A stretch of 64,000 bases of DNA from Gordius sp. MW1 (taxonomy: Eukaryota > Nematomorpha > Gordioida > Gordea > Gordiidae): NCBI GenBank assembly GCA_964036665.1, contig OZ038533.1, forward strand, positions 2,094,001 through 2,158,000, in the 5' to 3' direction. The notes below the pieces were generated by a model. The model saw only the letters and a program-made list of their open reading frames with translations. It searched no databases and had not been told where the DNA came from. The translations under genes were made by a program, and so were the position numbers. Below, one piece after another: positions 1-12,339 of the stretch (positions within the stretch are counted from its first letter, which is position 1; each line of letters begins with the position of its first letter).

Positions 1-1245
1 CGAATAACGTGCTGGAATGGAACGTTGACGGGGAAGAGGATCGAGATCGCACAAATGCTAAAAAGAAGAAAGGTACACATCGCCTGCCTACAAGAGACGA
101 GGTGGAAAGGAAATAAAGCCCGGGAGTTAGGAGAAAGATACAAACTATTCTACAGTAGGTCACCAAATTGTAGAAACGGTGTGGGTATCGTTCTAAGCGA
201 ATCGTTCAAGGACAAGGTGGTGGAAGTCAAGCGTTGTTCAGACAGGCTAATGTGGGTGAAGGTTGCAGATGAAGGGGGCCTCCTAACCGTTATGTGCGCG
301 TATGCTCCCCAAATTTGGTGTATGGAATCAGAAAAGAACATATTCTTTGATTCATTAGAAAAGGAAACACAAGGAATCGGACAGGAAGAAAGGCTAATTA
401 TTTGGACGGATTTCAATGCTCACGCAAGAAAAGATCACCTCGAGTATGAACGCAATCATGGAGGCTATGGGCATGGTCTGAAGAACAAAGAAGGGGAAAA
501 ACTTTTCCAAGTATCCCAAGCATACAACATGACGATCGTTAACACCTATTTTCAAAAACGCGAAGTTCATATTGTGACTTATAGAAGTGGGATGCATTTT
601 AATCAAATTAACTATCTGCTCATACGGCGAAAGGACTTATGGAGTATCAAGGATTGCAAAGTAATACCGGGAAAATCGCCAGGCAACATCGTCCCCTTGT
701 TATGGATCTTGACAGAGAAGTATTTCCCGAAAGAAGAAAGGTCAATGAACCTCGAATTCGATACCATCGAAAAGCCTCCTCACTCTTGGGTGCGAGGAAG
801 TTGCAAAGGGACGTAGACGACGATTGGGAGACGCTATCTAAGGGCATTAAGGAAACAGCGATTCATGTTCTAGGACAGACCAAAGGAGGCAAAGCTATAA
901 ATAGGAAACTAAGGTAATGGGATCAATCGGTTAAAGATTTCATCGAAAGAAAGAAAAATCTATATAGACGGTGGCATAAATCAAAAAGGTCGGAGGATTA
1001 TCATGAATATAGGGACGCAAAGAGGGCCGCAAAAAAGGCCGTTGCAATAGCGAAGAATGCCGCCTACACCGAGATGGCAAACAAACTGGATCATAAAGGG
1101 GGCGATAGCATTATGTACAAATTGGCCAAGATAAGGGAGAAGAAAAGTCGCGATGTCGGAGTTCTTAAAATAGTCAAAAACGAGAAGGGTCAAACCTTAT
1201 TCAAGCCGAAGGAAGTGATGGAAAGGTGGAAAGGATTTTCTAAAA
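1..1245 (+). mobile_element. RTE-type LINE, 5' fragment (endonuclease domain)
   Basis: Decayed copy of the non-LTR retrotransposon that is more complete at 55486-59244. The frame 25-816 encodes the apurinic endonuclease domain, with CLQETRW and a DFNAH-type motif (here TDFNAH). The usual second catalytic Asp in the QIDYLLIRR stretch reads Asn (QINYLLIRR). The reading moves to another frame near 640-910 and a further piece lies at 1074-1259. Similarity stops at about 1245, before reverse transcriptase, and the left end runs off the window. RTE proteins cut target DNA and copy RNA into the nick; this copy cannot do so. Confidence 0.9.
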
Positions 1246-1950
1246 AACTTAATTATTAAGTTTCTCAAATGACTATAGAAAATTATTTCTAATCGCTATT
1301 GATCCCTCCTCACCGATGTAGAACTTGAGTCTGGCACTCCAAAGGAAAAAATCTTAGCTACGCCACTGGTTTCTAATCATACATAGCTTCATTAATATAA
1401 CATCTTAAAGAGATTTTAAAATAAATACAATATGAAAAGTTGGACGATGAAAAAATTTAATAGGTGGCAATATGATAACCCCTTTAATCATGTAAATGAC
1501 AAAAAAATATTTTTCCAATGCAAAAACCCTTAAAAATTAAAAAAATTATGTTTTGCCCCCCCCCCCCTAATTGAACTTAAACATTTTCGCCCCCCCCCCT
1601 AATCCAAAACCTGGCTATGCCCATGCCTTTAATCTGTTTTCACATAAAAGATATGGACAAATGTTGTTATTAAACTTTTCCATGGACTTGGTTGTTGAAC
1701 AATATTTACCATAAACATATAAAATCAAATTAAATCTTTAAGCTATGCCTGATTTATGACGTGTAATATTACGCCATTGAATAATTTAAAAAAATTAATC
1801 ATTTAGTATTATACATTATTTATCTTTTTTAGGTTATTTTGCGTATTGTTAATGTTAACGATCGTTTTTACCTAATGCTTTGTCTCGATTAAATTTGCAA
1901 TGGATTATTTTGTTTTTGTCTTCACTTTCTTTAATTAAACGGAACATAAA
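1246..1950. other. Intergenic, upstream of the BTB-BACK gene
   Basis: AT-rich. It holds one truncated repeat (1500-1625) and the presumed promoter and 5' leader of the next gene. I see no further coding sequence. Confidence 0.5.
1500..1625 (-). repeat. GGCGTAGCC-ended small repeat, copy 1 (left end lost)
   Basis: Two C-runs separated by AT-rich spacers, then the terminal motif CCTGGCTATGCCCATG. It aligns by eye with 45894-46082, which has both ends. Probable short non-autonomous DNA element. Confidence 0.65.
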
Positions 1951-4390
1951 ATGAATGATTCAACGGATCAAAGTAATGCTGGGCATCACGAGAGAATCGC
2001 GGAGTTTATATCACAAGCACTTTGGTGCAATGGTAAAGTCAAATGTGCGGACGTTATAATATCCCTACCTTGTGGTCAATTTCCAGCCCATAAGCTAGTG
2101 ATCGGGGCGCATAGTAGAATTTTTAGCGACATTTATTTGAAAGAACCGGATTTATCGTTTTATGACCTGAGAAGTCCTCAGTACAAATACATAACTACTA
2201 AGGCCTTTAACCAAATCCTCAAATATATGTATACAGGAAACAGAGATTTTCTAGGATGTGATGGTCAAGAAATATCTAAAATCATTTACGATTTTTCCAT
2301 TCTATGCCTGTTGACGAAAGAAAATGAGGCCGAACAATATGAACCATTGGATTTGAAACCTCAGCTGCGCGAAATAGCTAGGCCCAGAGATTTATTTCAA
2401 AGCTCTATTCCAATGTGCGTTAAGCCCGTAGCTAATAATTTTAATTCGCCCTGTTGTGGTCCGCCTCAAGGGTTTAAACCTTCCATGGCGCCCAATAGCC
2501 AACTTCAAATGTAAAATTATTTCCAATTTTTAATGCATATATCATAAGCCCTAACAACTAGGAACTAATATTTATAACTTCAAAATCATTAACAGATTTA
2601 TCCAGAGATGTTAAATGCGTTTTCAGTCTAATAGTCCTTGTCCTAAAGTTATCGCAATAATTAAATTAGCTGTTAGGGCTTACAGTCAATCCTATTCCTC
2701 GGACGAGTCTTTAACACTTTATAGTTCCAACAATTTTTGAAATTATTACAGTTATTTTTGTAACCACAAAATATATGTTTATTTAGATGTCAAACGTGTT
2801 CGGCACCTTTCGACGCAGTTAGTAATAGATTTGAATCAATAAAAATCAGTCCATCCATTTTGTCACCGGCTATTGGTCCGTCCACTGTGTTGTCCCAAAA
2901 TCAGAGATATAACCCTTGTCAACAGCCTCAGCCCAATTTCATTCAAGCCCGCCCCGTCCCTACTCAACAAGTTATGCCTGTGATGATGCCACCCTCTTAT
3001 AACTATAATCGCCTTTCTGCTAAACCGATACCTCAATATTCCATCATGGAAGCGCCAAAAGCTAATATGGGACAGTATCCAGTAAGTCAAAATATCATGG
3101 CACCACCACCCTTCCAAGTGACACCCCATAGACTAGGTGCGTTCAAATATTCCGTTCAAACGAATTACACTGAAAGTCCTATCGTCATTCCACCTCCACC
3201 TTTACCTATGCCTCCACAACCAAAGGTTACTTTTTGGTTTTATTTTTAAAATTCATTTAAATATTAAGAAATATTTATGCAACGTAAGATAAATATTGCA
3301 TCATTAGTTTTGTCATTGTGTAAATATTTTAAATGTTTCGAGGTACACTATAGGAATGTTTTATTTTAGGGTCTTGCTTTAGCTACTATACTATTAGTTC
3401 ATCGCAATTAATATAAATCAACTTAAAATTTGACTTTTATACCAATTTTTCGACAAATATTACGTCATTTTCATAAAATAGATATGTTGCTCTCCGATCT
3501 TACCTGCTCTTCCAATGTCTAATCAACCTGCGTCTGGTATGTTTTTAAAAAGCCCTGTCAACATTCCAATACAAGGTAATTATAATAATAATTCAACTTA
3601 TAAAACATAATAAACTATCAGAATTTAATTAATTATATCAAAATTATTTATGAAGTTGATTGACCGACCGCCATGTATAAAAACTTAACTTCTATACAAT
3701 TAAGTGCTATATGAAAAGACATACAAATTCAGTCTCAAGGGCGTAGTCAAGATTGGAACGAGGGGGGGGCACTTATGATTTAGTAAAGGGCAAAATGACA
3801 TTTTCTGGAAATTTAATCCATAATTATATAAAAATTTAAAAAATTTATGGATTTGCCTTCACCTGACTATGCCCATGTTCAGTCTTATAATTAGACGACA
3901 AATTTATGGCGTTATAACTACATTATAAATTTGTTTGATTAAATACCTCTATTTATATTATGGAATATACTACATAGTTGTGGATAAAAAGATGATGTCT
4001 CCAAACATTCAGCAATCACAACCCCAACCCCAATTCCAACGACAACCTGCTGCGTTTAATCAAGCCAAACCTGTCAAAGACGGACCAGTTAAACTGGTCG
4101 ATAAAAGACTCTATCAGTATTTGAGCACTGAACGGTTCTTGAACTTATCACTGCGTGAAGTAATTCTAGTGTTAGAAGATGATTCGCTAGCTTGTGAAAA
4201 TGAGGTTGAAGCATTCATAGCTGCCTGGCGTTGGATTTATCACGATAGATGGAATAGATGGTCTAACATTAGGGATTTAATGGTTTGCATCCGATTTCCA
4301 CTCATGACCGTTAGACAACTGCTAATGGTGGGCAAAGAGATGGAATACATGCCAGAAGTTCATGATTTAATACTAAACGCAAGCTGGTAA
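1951..4390 (+). CDS. BTB-BACK domain protein without Kelch repeats (4 exons, 501 aa)
   Basis: Exons 1951-2510, 2787-3225, 3482-3575 and 3978-4390 join in frame through GT-AG sites. The single-ORF reading stops at 2514, inside the first donor site. Residues about 25-110 are a BTB/POZ domain, with the ADVIISLPCGQFPAHKLVI stretch and a YMYTG helix end. The middle third (about 190-400) is Pro/Gln-rich and probably disordered. Residues about 405-480 match a BACK domain (FLNLSLREVILVLEDDSL, WRWIYHD). BTB-BACK proteins usually dimerise and recruit Cullin-3, with C-terminal Kelch repeats binding substrate; here the protein ends right after BACK. A small repeat sits in intron 3. The start is the first ATG of the long exon. 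Family is firm; partners are unknown. Confidence 0.87.
3737..3877 (+). repeat. GGCGTAGCC-ended small repeat, copy 2
   Basis: Lies in intron 3 of the BTB-BACK gene. Starts AAGGGCGTAGTCAAG with a G-run and ends CTGACTATGCCCATG, so the termini are imperfect inverted repeats. Confidence 0.65.
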
Positions 4391-4463
4391 ACGATCTTAA
4401 AATTATAGCCTAATAATACATTAGACTCGTGAACAGTTGATAATTATTAAGTATGGGTGCAGG

Positions 4464-4633
4464 CATTGGCGTAGCCAGCATTGGAATTAAAGGAGGCAAT
4501 AATAATTTAGGGAGGGACAAAATTAACATCTTTCGAAATTTTAGCCCTAATTTTAATAAATTTCAAGAAATTTTTGCATTTAGAGGGGGAGCGGCTCCTC
4601 CCTGCACCCCCCCCCCTCTTGGCTACGCCCATG
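4464..4633 (+). repeat. GGCGTAGCC-ended small repeat, copy 3
   Basis: Starts CATTGGCGTAGCCAGC and ends TTGGCTACGCCCATG. The interior has the AATAATTTAGGGAGGG stretch also seen at 40820 and 63370. It lies 70 bp past the BTB-BACK stop. Confidence 0.7.
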
Positions 4634-5459
4634 ATTACACACTAATAATATCTAACTCGTACAGCTGTGGGTGCAGGCGGCCATGTTTGAGGCATAATTG
4701 AGAACGCTATTTGAATTTTTAAAATGTATGGAAAATGATATTTTGATCTATTTATTCTTTAATCTAAAAGTTTTGCAACTTGACACGGTTCTGGGCGCAT
4801 CATGAAAAAGCCTCACCCAAGATGGCTATATTTTTTAGTTTCATGTGCATGCAAAATAGATTTTAGTTGGTTCGATTGTTCGGGCAAAAATCCCTTAATT
4901 TTGATAAGCTTAAAGTTATTTCAGAGTTAAAATACTTTTTTGACTAAAATTTCTTGGAATTAAATTGATTTAAATAAGAGAAAATGATATTTTTGTAATT
5001 CAACTATAGCTACGTTAATTAATTAAATTTCTCAATTTAAAAGAGAGATTTAGCTAATTCCGTTTTTTTCATATTTTTGCTTATATACCATATATGGACT
5101 TTGATTTTCAAACTTATTGGAACTATTTATTAAACTCATAATTTTGAGCAAGGCTTCATTGTGGTATTATAAAATCTAAACTATACAGGGTTGAATAAAA
5201 ATATTTAATTTTATTTATTATACCATTATTTGTACATTTATAAGCTTATTAATCGGTATGGGTTGTCAGTTGGAAATTTCAAAAGTATAATAGACAATTT
5301 TTAAATAATTTTAACTCAAGAACGCTTTTTTTATTTAAGATTCTTGGTTTTTTGTAAAATATTAATTATAAAAAGAAGAATTTTGATTCATGTTTAGTTT
5401 ATGAAGATTGATAAAATATTAAATAATTTTTAAATAGGTATCACACTTGCTTACAATTA
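4634..5459. other. Intergenic, no gene seen
   Basis: Strongly AT-rich, with only short chance frames. Presumed promoter of the next gene. Confidence 0.5.
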
Positions 5460-8099
5460 ATGGATATGGACAAAATGTTTTATACCATTCCAAAACCACG
5501 AATTTTTTATGGACTCAAAAAAGTTGATCCTTTTTCAATATATTCATACCAACCTGACCAAAGAACAAGTAAAACTTACTGTTAATTTTGGAAATTATAA
5601 GGGATAAAACATTCAGATAAAACATTCACAATAGGTTGAATATTTTATTAATGATGCATAAAATTTATTTAAAAATTGTTTTAAAAATACTCGCATAAAT
5701 ATATTGAATTAGTGAGCAGACATAGAGTCATTAATGGCATTAGTAAAGAATTTTACAATTTTCGAAGTGATTTTCTGTTTAATTTAAAAACATTCTTTGA
5801 GGTCGTATTTGATTGCAAGGAGGATAAGTTTTGATCTTTGTTTATGTAATTGTTACCCTTGGTTCCTTAAAATTGTTAGATTTAGCTAAATAAAATTTTA
5901 AAAAAATTAAATGAAATAATATCTAAATTTATTGAAATTTTTTCCTTAAGTTCCGCCATTAGTTGATTGGAGAAAATTTGAAACTCAAAGAATACCTATA
6001 GCAGCTACCTTGATAGGTAATGACGATGAAAGTGTTATTGAGGATATAATGTCAAATATGAAAAAAAATATTGACAAACAGAAACCTGAAGTAACTAAAT
6101 TTAAACTCAAAAATAAATAAAATTAATTTCCTTTTTTCTATTTAAACTAAATTTGAACATAAAATGGATTTATTTATATCTAGGACTGTATTCAACGAGC
6201 TTATGAAACTTACACCGAAATTGTAAAGGGGAAATCTTATTACGAAGTTAGATTTTAACAACATTAACTTTTTATTTAATTTATTAATTGATTTAATCAA
6301 TAAACTTTTCCATTTTAAAATCATAAAAATAAATTTTTGAGTTGAAATAAGTATTTAAGATTGATTAGATAAGAACTAATGTTGAATCAATATGGGCCAA
6401 TTATGTTGAATCTTGTTTAGTTTTAATTTTTATTAACTTGTCCAAAATATGTTTCTCAAAACCAAATTTATCAACAATTAAGTTTGTTAACCATAGTTAA
6501 AGTGTTATTAAAATCTAAAAATAAAATATTTAAAATAAAATTAAAGTAAATATAAAATAATTACAAAAAATATTCTATTATATCAGAAATCAAATCCACT
6601 GAGTATAGAAGATGCCTTGGAACAATTAAAAGCGAGCGTCAATGATTTGAAAAAATTGTCAAAGCGCCTCGACACTGATACCAGATCTTCAATGTCCCGA
6701 TTGAGAACAAAGCCGAAAAAAAATTCTAAAGAAGTAAAAAATTATTTTATTTTATATAAAAATATAATAATTTATATTATTTTAAAAACTAAATTTAGAA
6801 GTTAGATGGTACGGGTGATTACAGAAAATACATAAGCCCCTTAAAATCTATTGAGGAAGAATCGACAGTTCCAGGTATATTAATATAATGTTTGATCTTA
6901 ATTTTCATTATTATCCAATATCGGGCAAATGGGGAAATTTTCAAATTTTTGACCTAAACTCTATTTAAAAAATATAGGATAAATTTGCGATCTAAATTAG
7001 TTTCTACAATTTAAGTTTGTTTTGACGACTTTCTTCCATCTTGATCGGTAAGTGCCATGTATTGATTAATCTCTTTTGTTTTCATAACTTTGTCCACGTG
7101 CTTTTTCCACGTGACACGGGGTCGTCCTCTTCCTCTCTTCCCCGGTACCTCCGTGTCGAATACTTTTTGATTTAGGTCATTCGTGTCCCTTCTTAGTATA
7201 TGCTCATACGACCTTAGCCGATTTTCGTTAATCATGTCCGCCATAGATTGAATACCCATTTTTGTCATGAAAAAGTCATTCGCCATATGGCTCTATTAAA
7301 AAATAATTTTATATAACATGGCCTAAAATAAATTAATTTATTATATATAATATAATGCTTTAGTGATTCTCTACGCAATGTTAAAAATATCTGGTTATAT
7401 GAACGTAGTCAGGATTTAAATTAAGACAAAAGATTATTAATATCATTCTTTATATGAATATTGTTAAATTTTTGGAATCCTAGAAAAGCATACCTCGCCC
7501 TGACTAGGCCCATTATAAGTTCTATGATTATTTTAAACTAATTGGAATCAAATATTAAATTCAAAACATTATATATATATATATATGGACAAAATCTAGT
7601 TTTTTAAAATAGTTTAGATATTACAATTTTATAATGAAATAGGTAGGTTTTTTAGACGTGAACTAGAGACGATCTTATTGCAACATTTTTAAAAATTGTT
7701 ACCATGGGCGTAGCCAAGGAGGGGCGGAAAGGGACGGCTGCCCTTTCTAAATCTAATTTTTTTTGAAATTTAGTATAAGTATGACTAAAATCTCAAAAAA
7801 TGATCATTTTGACCCTCCCTAAATCATTATTGTCCCCCTCTAATTCAAATCATGGCTACGCCGATGATTGTTGCATTTATTAATTTATAAATACTCCTAA
7901 TACCATTATAATATTTTGCTAGATTCGGTGCTCAAGAATCCAGTTGTGAAGGTAAATGTTTAATTAATATCAAAATCTAACTTAGTTTATATATAATATT
8001 TATGATTTGCAGAAGTCTAGTAATAAAAACAAAGAAAAATCTTCCAAAAAAAAGAAAACTTCGAAAAGCAAAATTGGACAGGGTGATTTCGTCAATTAA
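5460..8099 (+). CDS. Uncharacterised 7-exon protein, about 207 aa
   Basis: I do not recognise this protein. Exons 5460-5568, 5951-6090, 6184-6222 (39 nt), 6587-6733, 6802-6874, 7923-7951 (29 nt) and 8013-8099 join through GT-AG sites with compatible phases to one 624-nt frame ending in TAA, which chance would rarely give. The N-terminus is hydrophilic and proline-containing (FYTIPKPRIFYGLKKVDPF), followed by VDWRKFETQRIPIAATLIG and an acidic stretch. Exon 4 looks helical or coiled-coil (LEQLKASVNDLKKLSKRLD). The last exon is a Lys/Ser tail (KSSNKNKEKSSKKKKTSKSK) that could be a nuclear or nucleolar signal. No signal peptide or membrane segment is seen. Intron 5 carries an RTE fragment and a small repeat. 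Exon 5 could use a neighbouring acceptor. Confidence 0.65.
7018..7290 (-). mobile_element. RTE-type LINE 3' fragment in intron 5
   Basis: The minus-strand frame 7286-7011 matches the C-terminal tail of the RTE polyprotein (RSYEHILRRDTND, GKRGRGRPRVTWKKHVDKV) and aligns with 55540-55780. It is a 5'-truncated insertion against the direction of the host gene. Confidence 0.85.
7703..7866 (+). repeat. GGCGTAGCC-ended small repeat, copy 4
   Basis: CATGGGCGTAGCCAAGG at the left and CATGGCTACGCCGATG at the right, in intron 5 of the uncharacterised gene. Confidence 0.75.
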
Positions 8100-8565
8100 A
8101 AGACTAAAAAGCTGCATGAAATCAAAAAATTTATAATTATTGATTTTCTCCGATGCGAAAAACTAAAGCTCAAGATCTAAATCAAATTGTACAAATATGA
8201 ATCCCGACTTTAATTTATCAAAATATATCCTTAACACTAGACCTTATTGTAATTATCATTAAATAAACACTCTACTTATTCAATACCATTTATTGTTTGT
8301 ATTATAAGGTTTACTGAGAGATTTTATAAAATTTATATATAGGTTTCTTCAAACAACAATTATTAAATCTTTTTAAGTGTTAAAATGATTTTATTAGGTA
8401 AAATTGATACATGAAATATACAGTAAACGCGAATAAAATAAATTATTCATCCGATTCGTCAATAGCCAACACGGGCCATGTGATACATAAAGATTTGTAA
8501 TTATATTCAGCTATTAAAATGCCGATTTAAATTACTAATTTTAGCTTAAAATCATATAATAAATA

Positions 8566-9100
8566 TCAGAGGGCAAATTTGTTAAAAACTTTCTGCCTGA
8601 ACCCGGCCCGGTCTCGGGCCCGCCCTAACAATTTCAAATGTCCGCCCGGCCATGCCTGAATTATTAAAGCCACCCAAACTGCCTAGCCCAAAATGATGTT
8701 TTTGGGTTGTTAACAGCAGTAAGACCGTTGTATTTTGTACAAAAATTTATGTTCCTTATTTTTGGATAAGAACTAGGCAGTAGGCATAACAAAAGTGACA
8801 AAATAATACTCGAAAACAATGTAATACATTATTTAGAAAAATTATTGAGCCCGAATCGCCCGAATCTTGTTTTAGTGCCCGGCCCGGTTAAATATAGATA
8901 AGTTGGCAAAAGAAATTTATATATAAGGGTAATCAGTCGGGCACAAAACCCAAAATGGAATTCGAGCTCGGGCGAGGTTGAAAAAATTAAAGCCAACCAG
9001 CGGTCATTAAATAGTCTATATGCGAAAGCAAAATAAAAGTCCTTTACGGAAGCATAATCCACAGCCATTAAAACCCCGTATATGTTTCCACGGCAATTAT
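8566..9100 (+). repeat. Truncated hAT-type end with GGGCC-rich subterminal repeats (copy A)
   Basis: Begins CAGAGGGCAAATTTGTTA, like the terminal repeat of the intact element at 42480-43182 (inverse of its right end), followed by CCCGGCCCGG-type repeats. No opposite end is found, so it is a relic that predates the duplication. Confidence 0.6.
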
Positions 9101-9379
9101 TAAAAAATTAGGGCTCGTCTTAATATACGATTCAACTTCGAAGCGCCATATTTTTGTTTGTCTAACTATGCGATATACATGTCGTGGAATCAACAATTTT
9201 AGTTTAGGTACCATATGAATATGCATTAATAAGCGTAATTAAAGGATAAATATTTGTTTTATGAGTAAAAACACAAAAACAGAACGAAAATGAGGTGACG
9301 CTCGTATAAAGACGCGGCTATGTTTTAACATGCATCCGCTTTTTTAATCTAGATTCAAAATCGCGTATTAAGACGCAAA

Positions 9380-9426
9380 GTTGAAGAAAACGCGGACAAC
9401 CAAAAGTGAGCCCATAAATTGCATAG
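9380..9426 (+). repeat. 3' end relic of the hairpin-capped element
   Basis: GGACAACCAAAAGTGAGCC followed by the stem-loop AATTGCATAGCAATT, the same as the 3' ends of the elements ending at 19512 and 37989. Confidence 0.6.
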
Positions 9427-9574
9427 CAATTAAAAGGCATTTTTTGTATATAAAATTATGTGTTTATAATATACTAACGTAATTAATATATATCATTATT
9501 ACCTCAAAACGCGTGAATAATATAAATTCAAGATAAGTTTAAGATAAATTATGCGCCATAAAATACTTGGAAAT

Positions 9575-9765
9575 AATTTGGCCTTCGATTAGGTTCAAAT
9601 ATAAAAACTTCCTATCTTAGTGGCTTAGTGAAATTTAACCCATAAAACACTTTTCCTGGTGTTATTGAGGAAATTCGGTATAAAAGTCAAGGAGAAACAT
9701 ATTTTAAAATTAAAAAAGAAATTACCAGGAAGAAAAATTAATTTTGTGTCAAGGATCTTAATTTA
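9575..9765 (+). promoter_or_regulatory. Invariant upstream block of micro-exon gene A
   Basis: 191 bp that match 20352-20542 with no difference or indel that I can see, whereas flanking DNA, introns and even coding exons of the two copies differ. It ends about 155 bp before the start codon. A conserved control region or recent gene conversion would explain it. Confidence 0.7.
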
Positions 9766-9820
9766 TTGATAAATATGAGATGACCTTACCCAATAATGGG
9801 TTAAGAGGCTGTTATAACCT

Positions 9821-9828
9821 TATAAAAA
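9821..9828 (+). promoter_or_regulatory. TATA box of micro-exon gene A
   Basis: TATAAAAA lies 93 bp before the ATG at 9921 and is conserved at the equivalent place in copy B (20613-20620), consistent with a transcript start near 9850. Confidence 0.6.
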
Positions 9829-9920
9829 CTAAAAGATTAACGTTAAATTTACACATCAAATCTTTAAAATACTTTTATTTAATTCCAAAGTTATAATAAC
9901 CCTCTAATCTTTTCAAAAAA

Positions 9921-11093
9921 ATGCTTTACGTTTATTCTTTGTTAATACTTTCCATCATTTGCATCGCCGAAAGTAAGCACATAAATTTTATGAACAAAAA
10001 TTTTTTTGTAAATATTTTACCATAATTTTTCTAATTTTAGGCGGATATATCCAACAAAGTATGATTTTGACTATTATTTCACCTTAAATAGTTTTACTTT
10101 GCATTTCAATTTTTTGATTTAAATTCTATATTTTAATTATAAATCACTATAATTAGAGTGGCAACCACCACCTAAAAAGTACCAACCGCCTCAGAAAAAA
10201 TATCAACCTCCCCCCAAAAAATATCAGCCACCCCAGAAAAAATATCAACCACCGCCCAAAAAATATCAGCCACCACAAAAGAAAAGTATAAATAACGAAT
10301 TTATTTTTATGATAAATATTATATTTTAACAGGATAATCTAAATGAAATATATTTTATTTTAAATAGTTGTTGTTGTTCAACAAAACTATGGTAAGTTTC
10401 ACCTATTTACGTTTTTAAAAAGAAAAAATTTACTTTTTAAATATTTTTTAATTTTTTTTGCTTTAATAGGCAAAAAGGGCAATTGGGGTATATTAATATA
10501 TTTTAATTGATAAGCTTTAAATATAATATTTACAGCAATTATATTACTTTAATATTTTGTAGGTTTCAAGAGAGAAGGTATTTATAGCTAACATTATTCT
10601 AAAATACATACCCTATAATATGTTCTATCTTTTCCTAGACCTTCCAGCATATCCTATCTACCCCGTAGTTGATTCAAAAGGTAATTCATATCATTGAAAA
10701 TACTATTATAAATGATAAATATATAAGCAAATATCAAATAAAAATAGGATCGACTTAAATTTTTATTTGTTTATTATTAAAGATAAGACATTAGTTGAAA
10801 GAGTTGAATGTTCCGAAGGAGTTTGCCCAACAGGTTATGAAGCCTACACCGACTTTGTTGGATGCGTTTGTAAGTTTAAAAAAAAATAATTTTTATTTCG
10901 TAATTTTGCTTTTCAAAAATGTAAATTTATATTTCCCCTAGGCCGAATCGACTTAAAGTCAAGGTCAGAGGTAAAGCTAAAAACAATTGAACTTTAATAA
11001 CAAACATCTTAGGATTCAAAAATTAAAAAGGACGAAGAATCAACCAATTTTAAAGAAGATGCAATAGAATTAAAAGAAGAGAAAAAAGCATAA
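9921..11093 (+). CDS. Secreted micro-exon protein, copy A (10 exons, 164 aa)
   Basis: Exons: 9921-9972, 10041-10058 (18 nt), 10157-10285 (129), 10368-10391 (24), 10470-10487 (18), 10563-10577 (15), 10639-10680 (42), 10783-10869 (87), 10942-10970, 11013-11093. All internal exons from 2 to 8 are phase 1-1 and multiples of three, so any can be skipped without a frameshift. The protein starts with a signal peptide (MLYVYSLLILSIICIAES). Exon 3 encodes a Pro/Lys/Tyr/Gln repeat (YQPPPKKYQPPQKK units). Exon 8 has two cysteines plus a third near its end, and exon 9 opens with a fourth: C-x4-C, then C-V-C. The tail is charged (Lys/Glu). A secreted structural, adhesive or effector protein is plausible; no family is recognised. 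The architecture resembles schistosome MEGs and aphid bicycle genes, but sequence homology to them is not claimed. Confidence 0.85.
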
Positions 11094-11821
11094 AAAACAT
11101 TATAAAATCCGTCCGTTGTCAAACTCCTATGTAGTATTAATATATATTATTAATATAAGGGTTGACCTAATAAAATATTATTACTACTAGCTTCGGTTGT
11201 TTACAAATTTTACATGAATAATGTGATATACATATAAGTAACCTATTTATATAATAATTTTAAAGTATGACAAATTTTTGGTTGCAAGTGATTAAAATTA
11301 TTTACATTGTTTTAAAAAATAAATGAAAATGGATTGTAAATGGAAATTTAATATTTTAAATCGATAGAAGACTCTTGTTAACAAAAGCTAATTAACAAGG
11401 CTTCCTTAATCAAAACGTAGTGGCAATGCAACTTATAACTAATAAAAACAGATAACCTGTTTCGCTTATAATTATTAAAGAATGGAATGACCCTATTGTT
11501 GTAATGAGCGGTAAAAAATTCAGATTTATCAGGTCACATAGGTCCATATTCAACAATCACATCATCATTAACGAGCTACACATATATGTGACTGTAGATT
11601 ACTATATTTATTAATTAGCCAAATAAGATATCATTTAAAGTTGTAAATAACAATAACTCCCTTCTGAAAAAAAACTAGCAAATTGTTAGTATTTAAGCCT
11701 ACTAGTGATTGTAAACTCTTTTGCTCTTATTATGTTGAACACTATTTTGAATAACATTCCCCCTTCCCTATTATCAAAATACCTCTACCCCTACCCTCTT
11801 TGCTGTAGAATTTAAGATGTC
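11094..11821. other. 3' flank of micro-exon gene A
   Basis: AT-rich non-coding DNA alignable with 21898-22538 of copy B. No gene seen. Confidence 0.6.
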
Positions 11822-11826
11822 AAATG

Positions 11827-11919
11827 TGTAGTAATTATATTGTCATGTATTGTAACGCATATTATACATACTTCATGTTATTAAAACATAACAAATGGCT
11901 TAGTTATTAACACTTAACA
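11827..11919 (+). repeat. 5' LTR of the Gypsy element
   Basis: 93 bp, TGT...ACA. Just after it, TGGTAAGAGGATCC is a possible primer-binding site, but I cannot assign a tRNA. Confidence 0.85.
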
Positions 11920-12339
11920 AATGGTAAGAGGATCCAAATTAAATTCCAATAATGACAAGGTAAAACATCAAACCAGATATAAATAGTTTAGCCGACTTAT
12001 CAAAAATTATTTTAAATGCATATACATACAGAGGATGTGGATATTGAGGATTACATGAAAAATAGAAATTTATGATAAAGGTTAAAGGTATAAATACTTT
12101 AAATGATTTGTTAAAACTAGAGTTGCTAACTTGATTCAACTCCAAACGTGAGCACGCACACGGTTGCCTAATATGCGCGTTAACACAATATGTGCTCGCT
12201 GTTCGGTGCACTAGGCAGAACAGTAGTATATAAAAATGCTCGAGGGTCGAGCAGAAACTCGAGCTTAGCAATTTAACAACTCTAGTTAAAACAAATATAT
12301 AAAAATCTTTTACTTGCATATTTTGGAATTAAAAATGTT

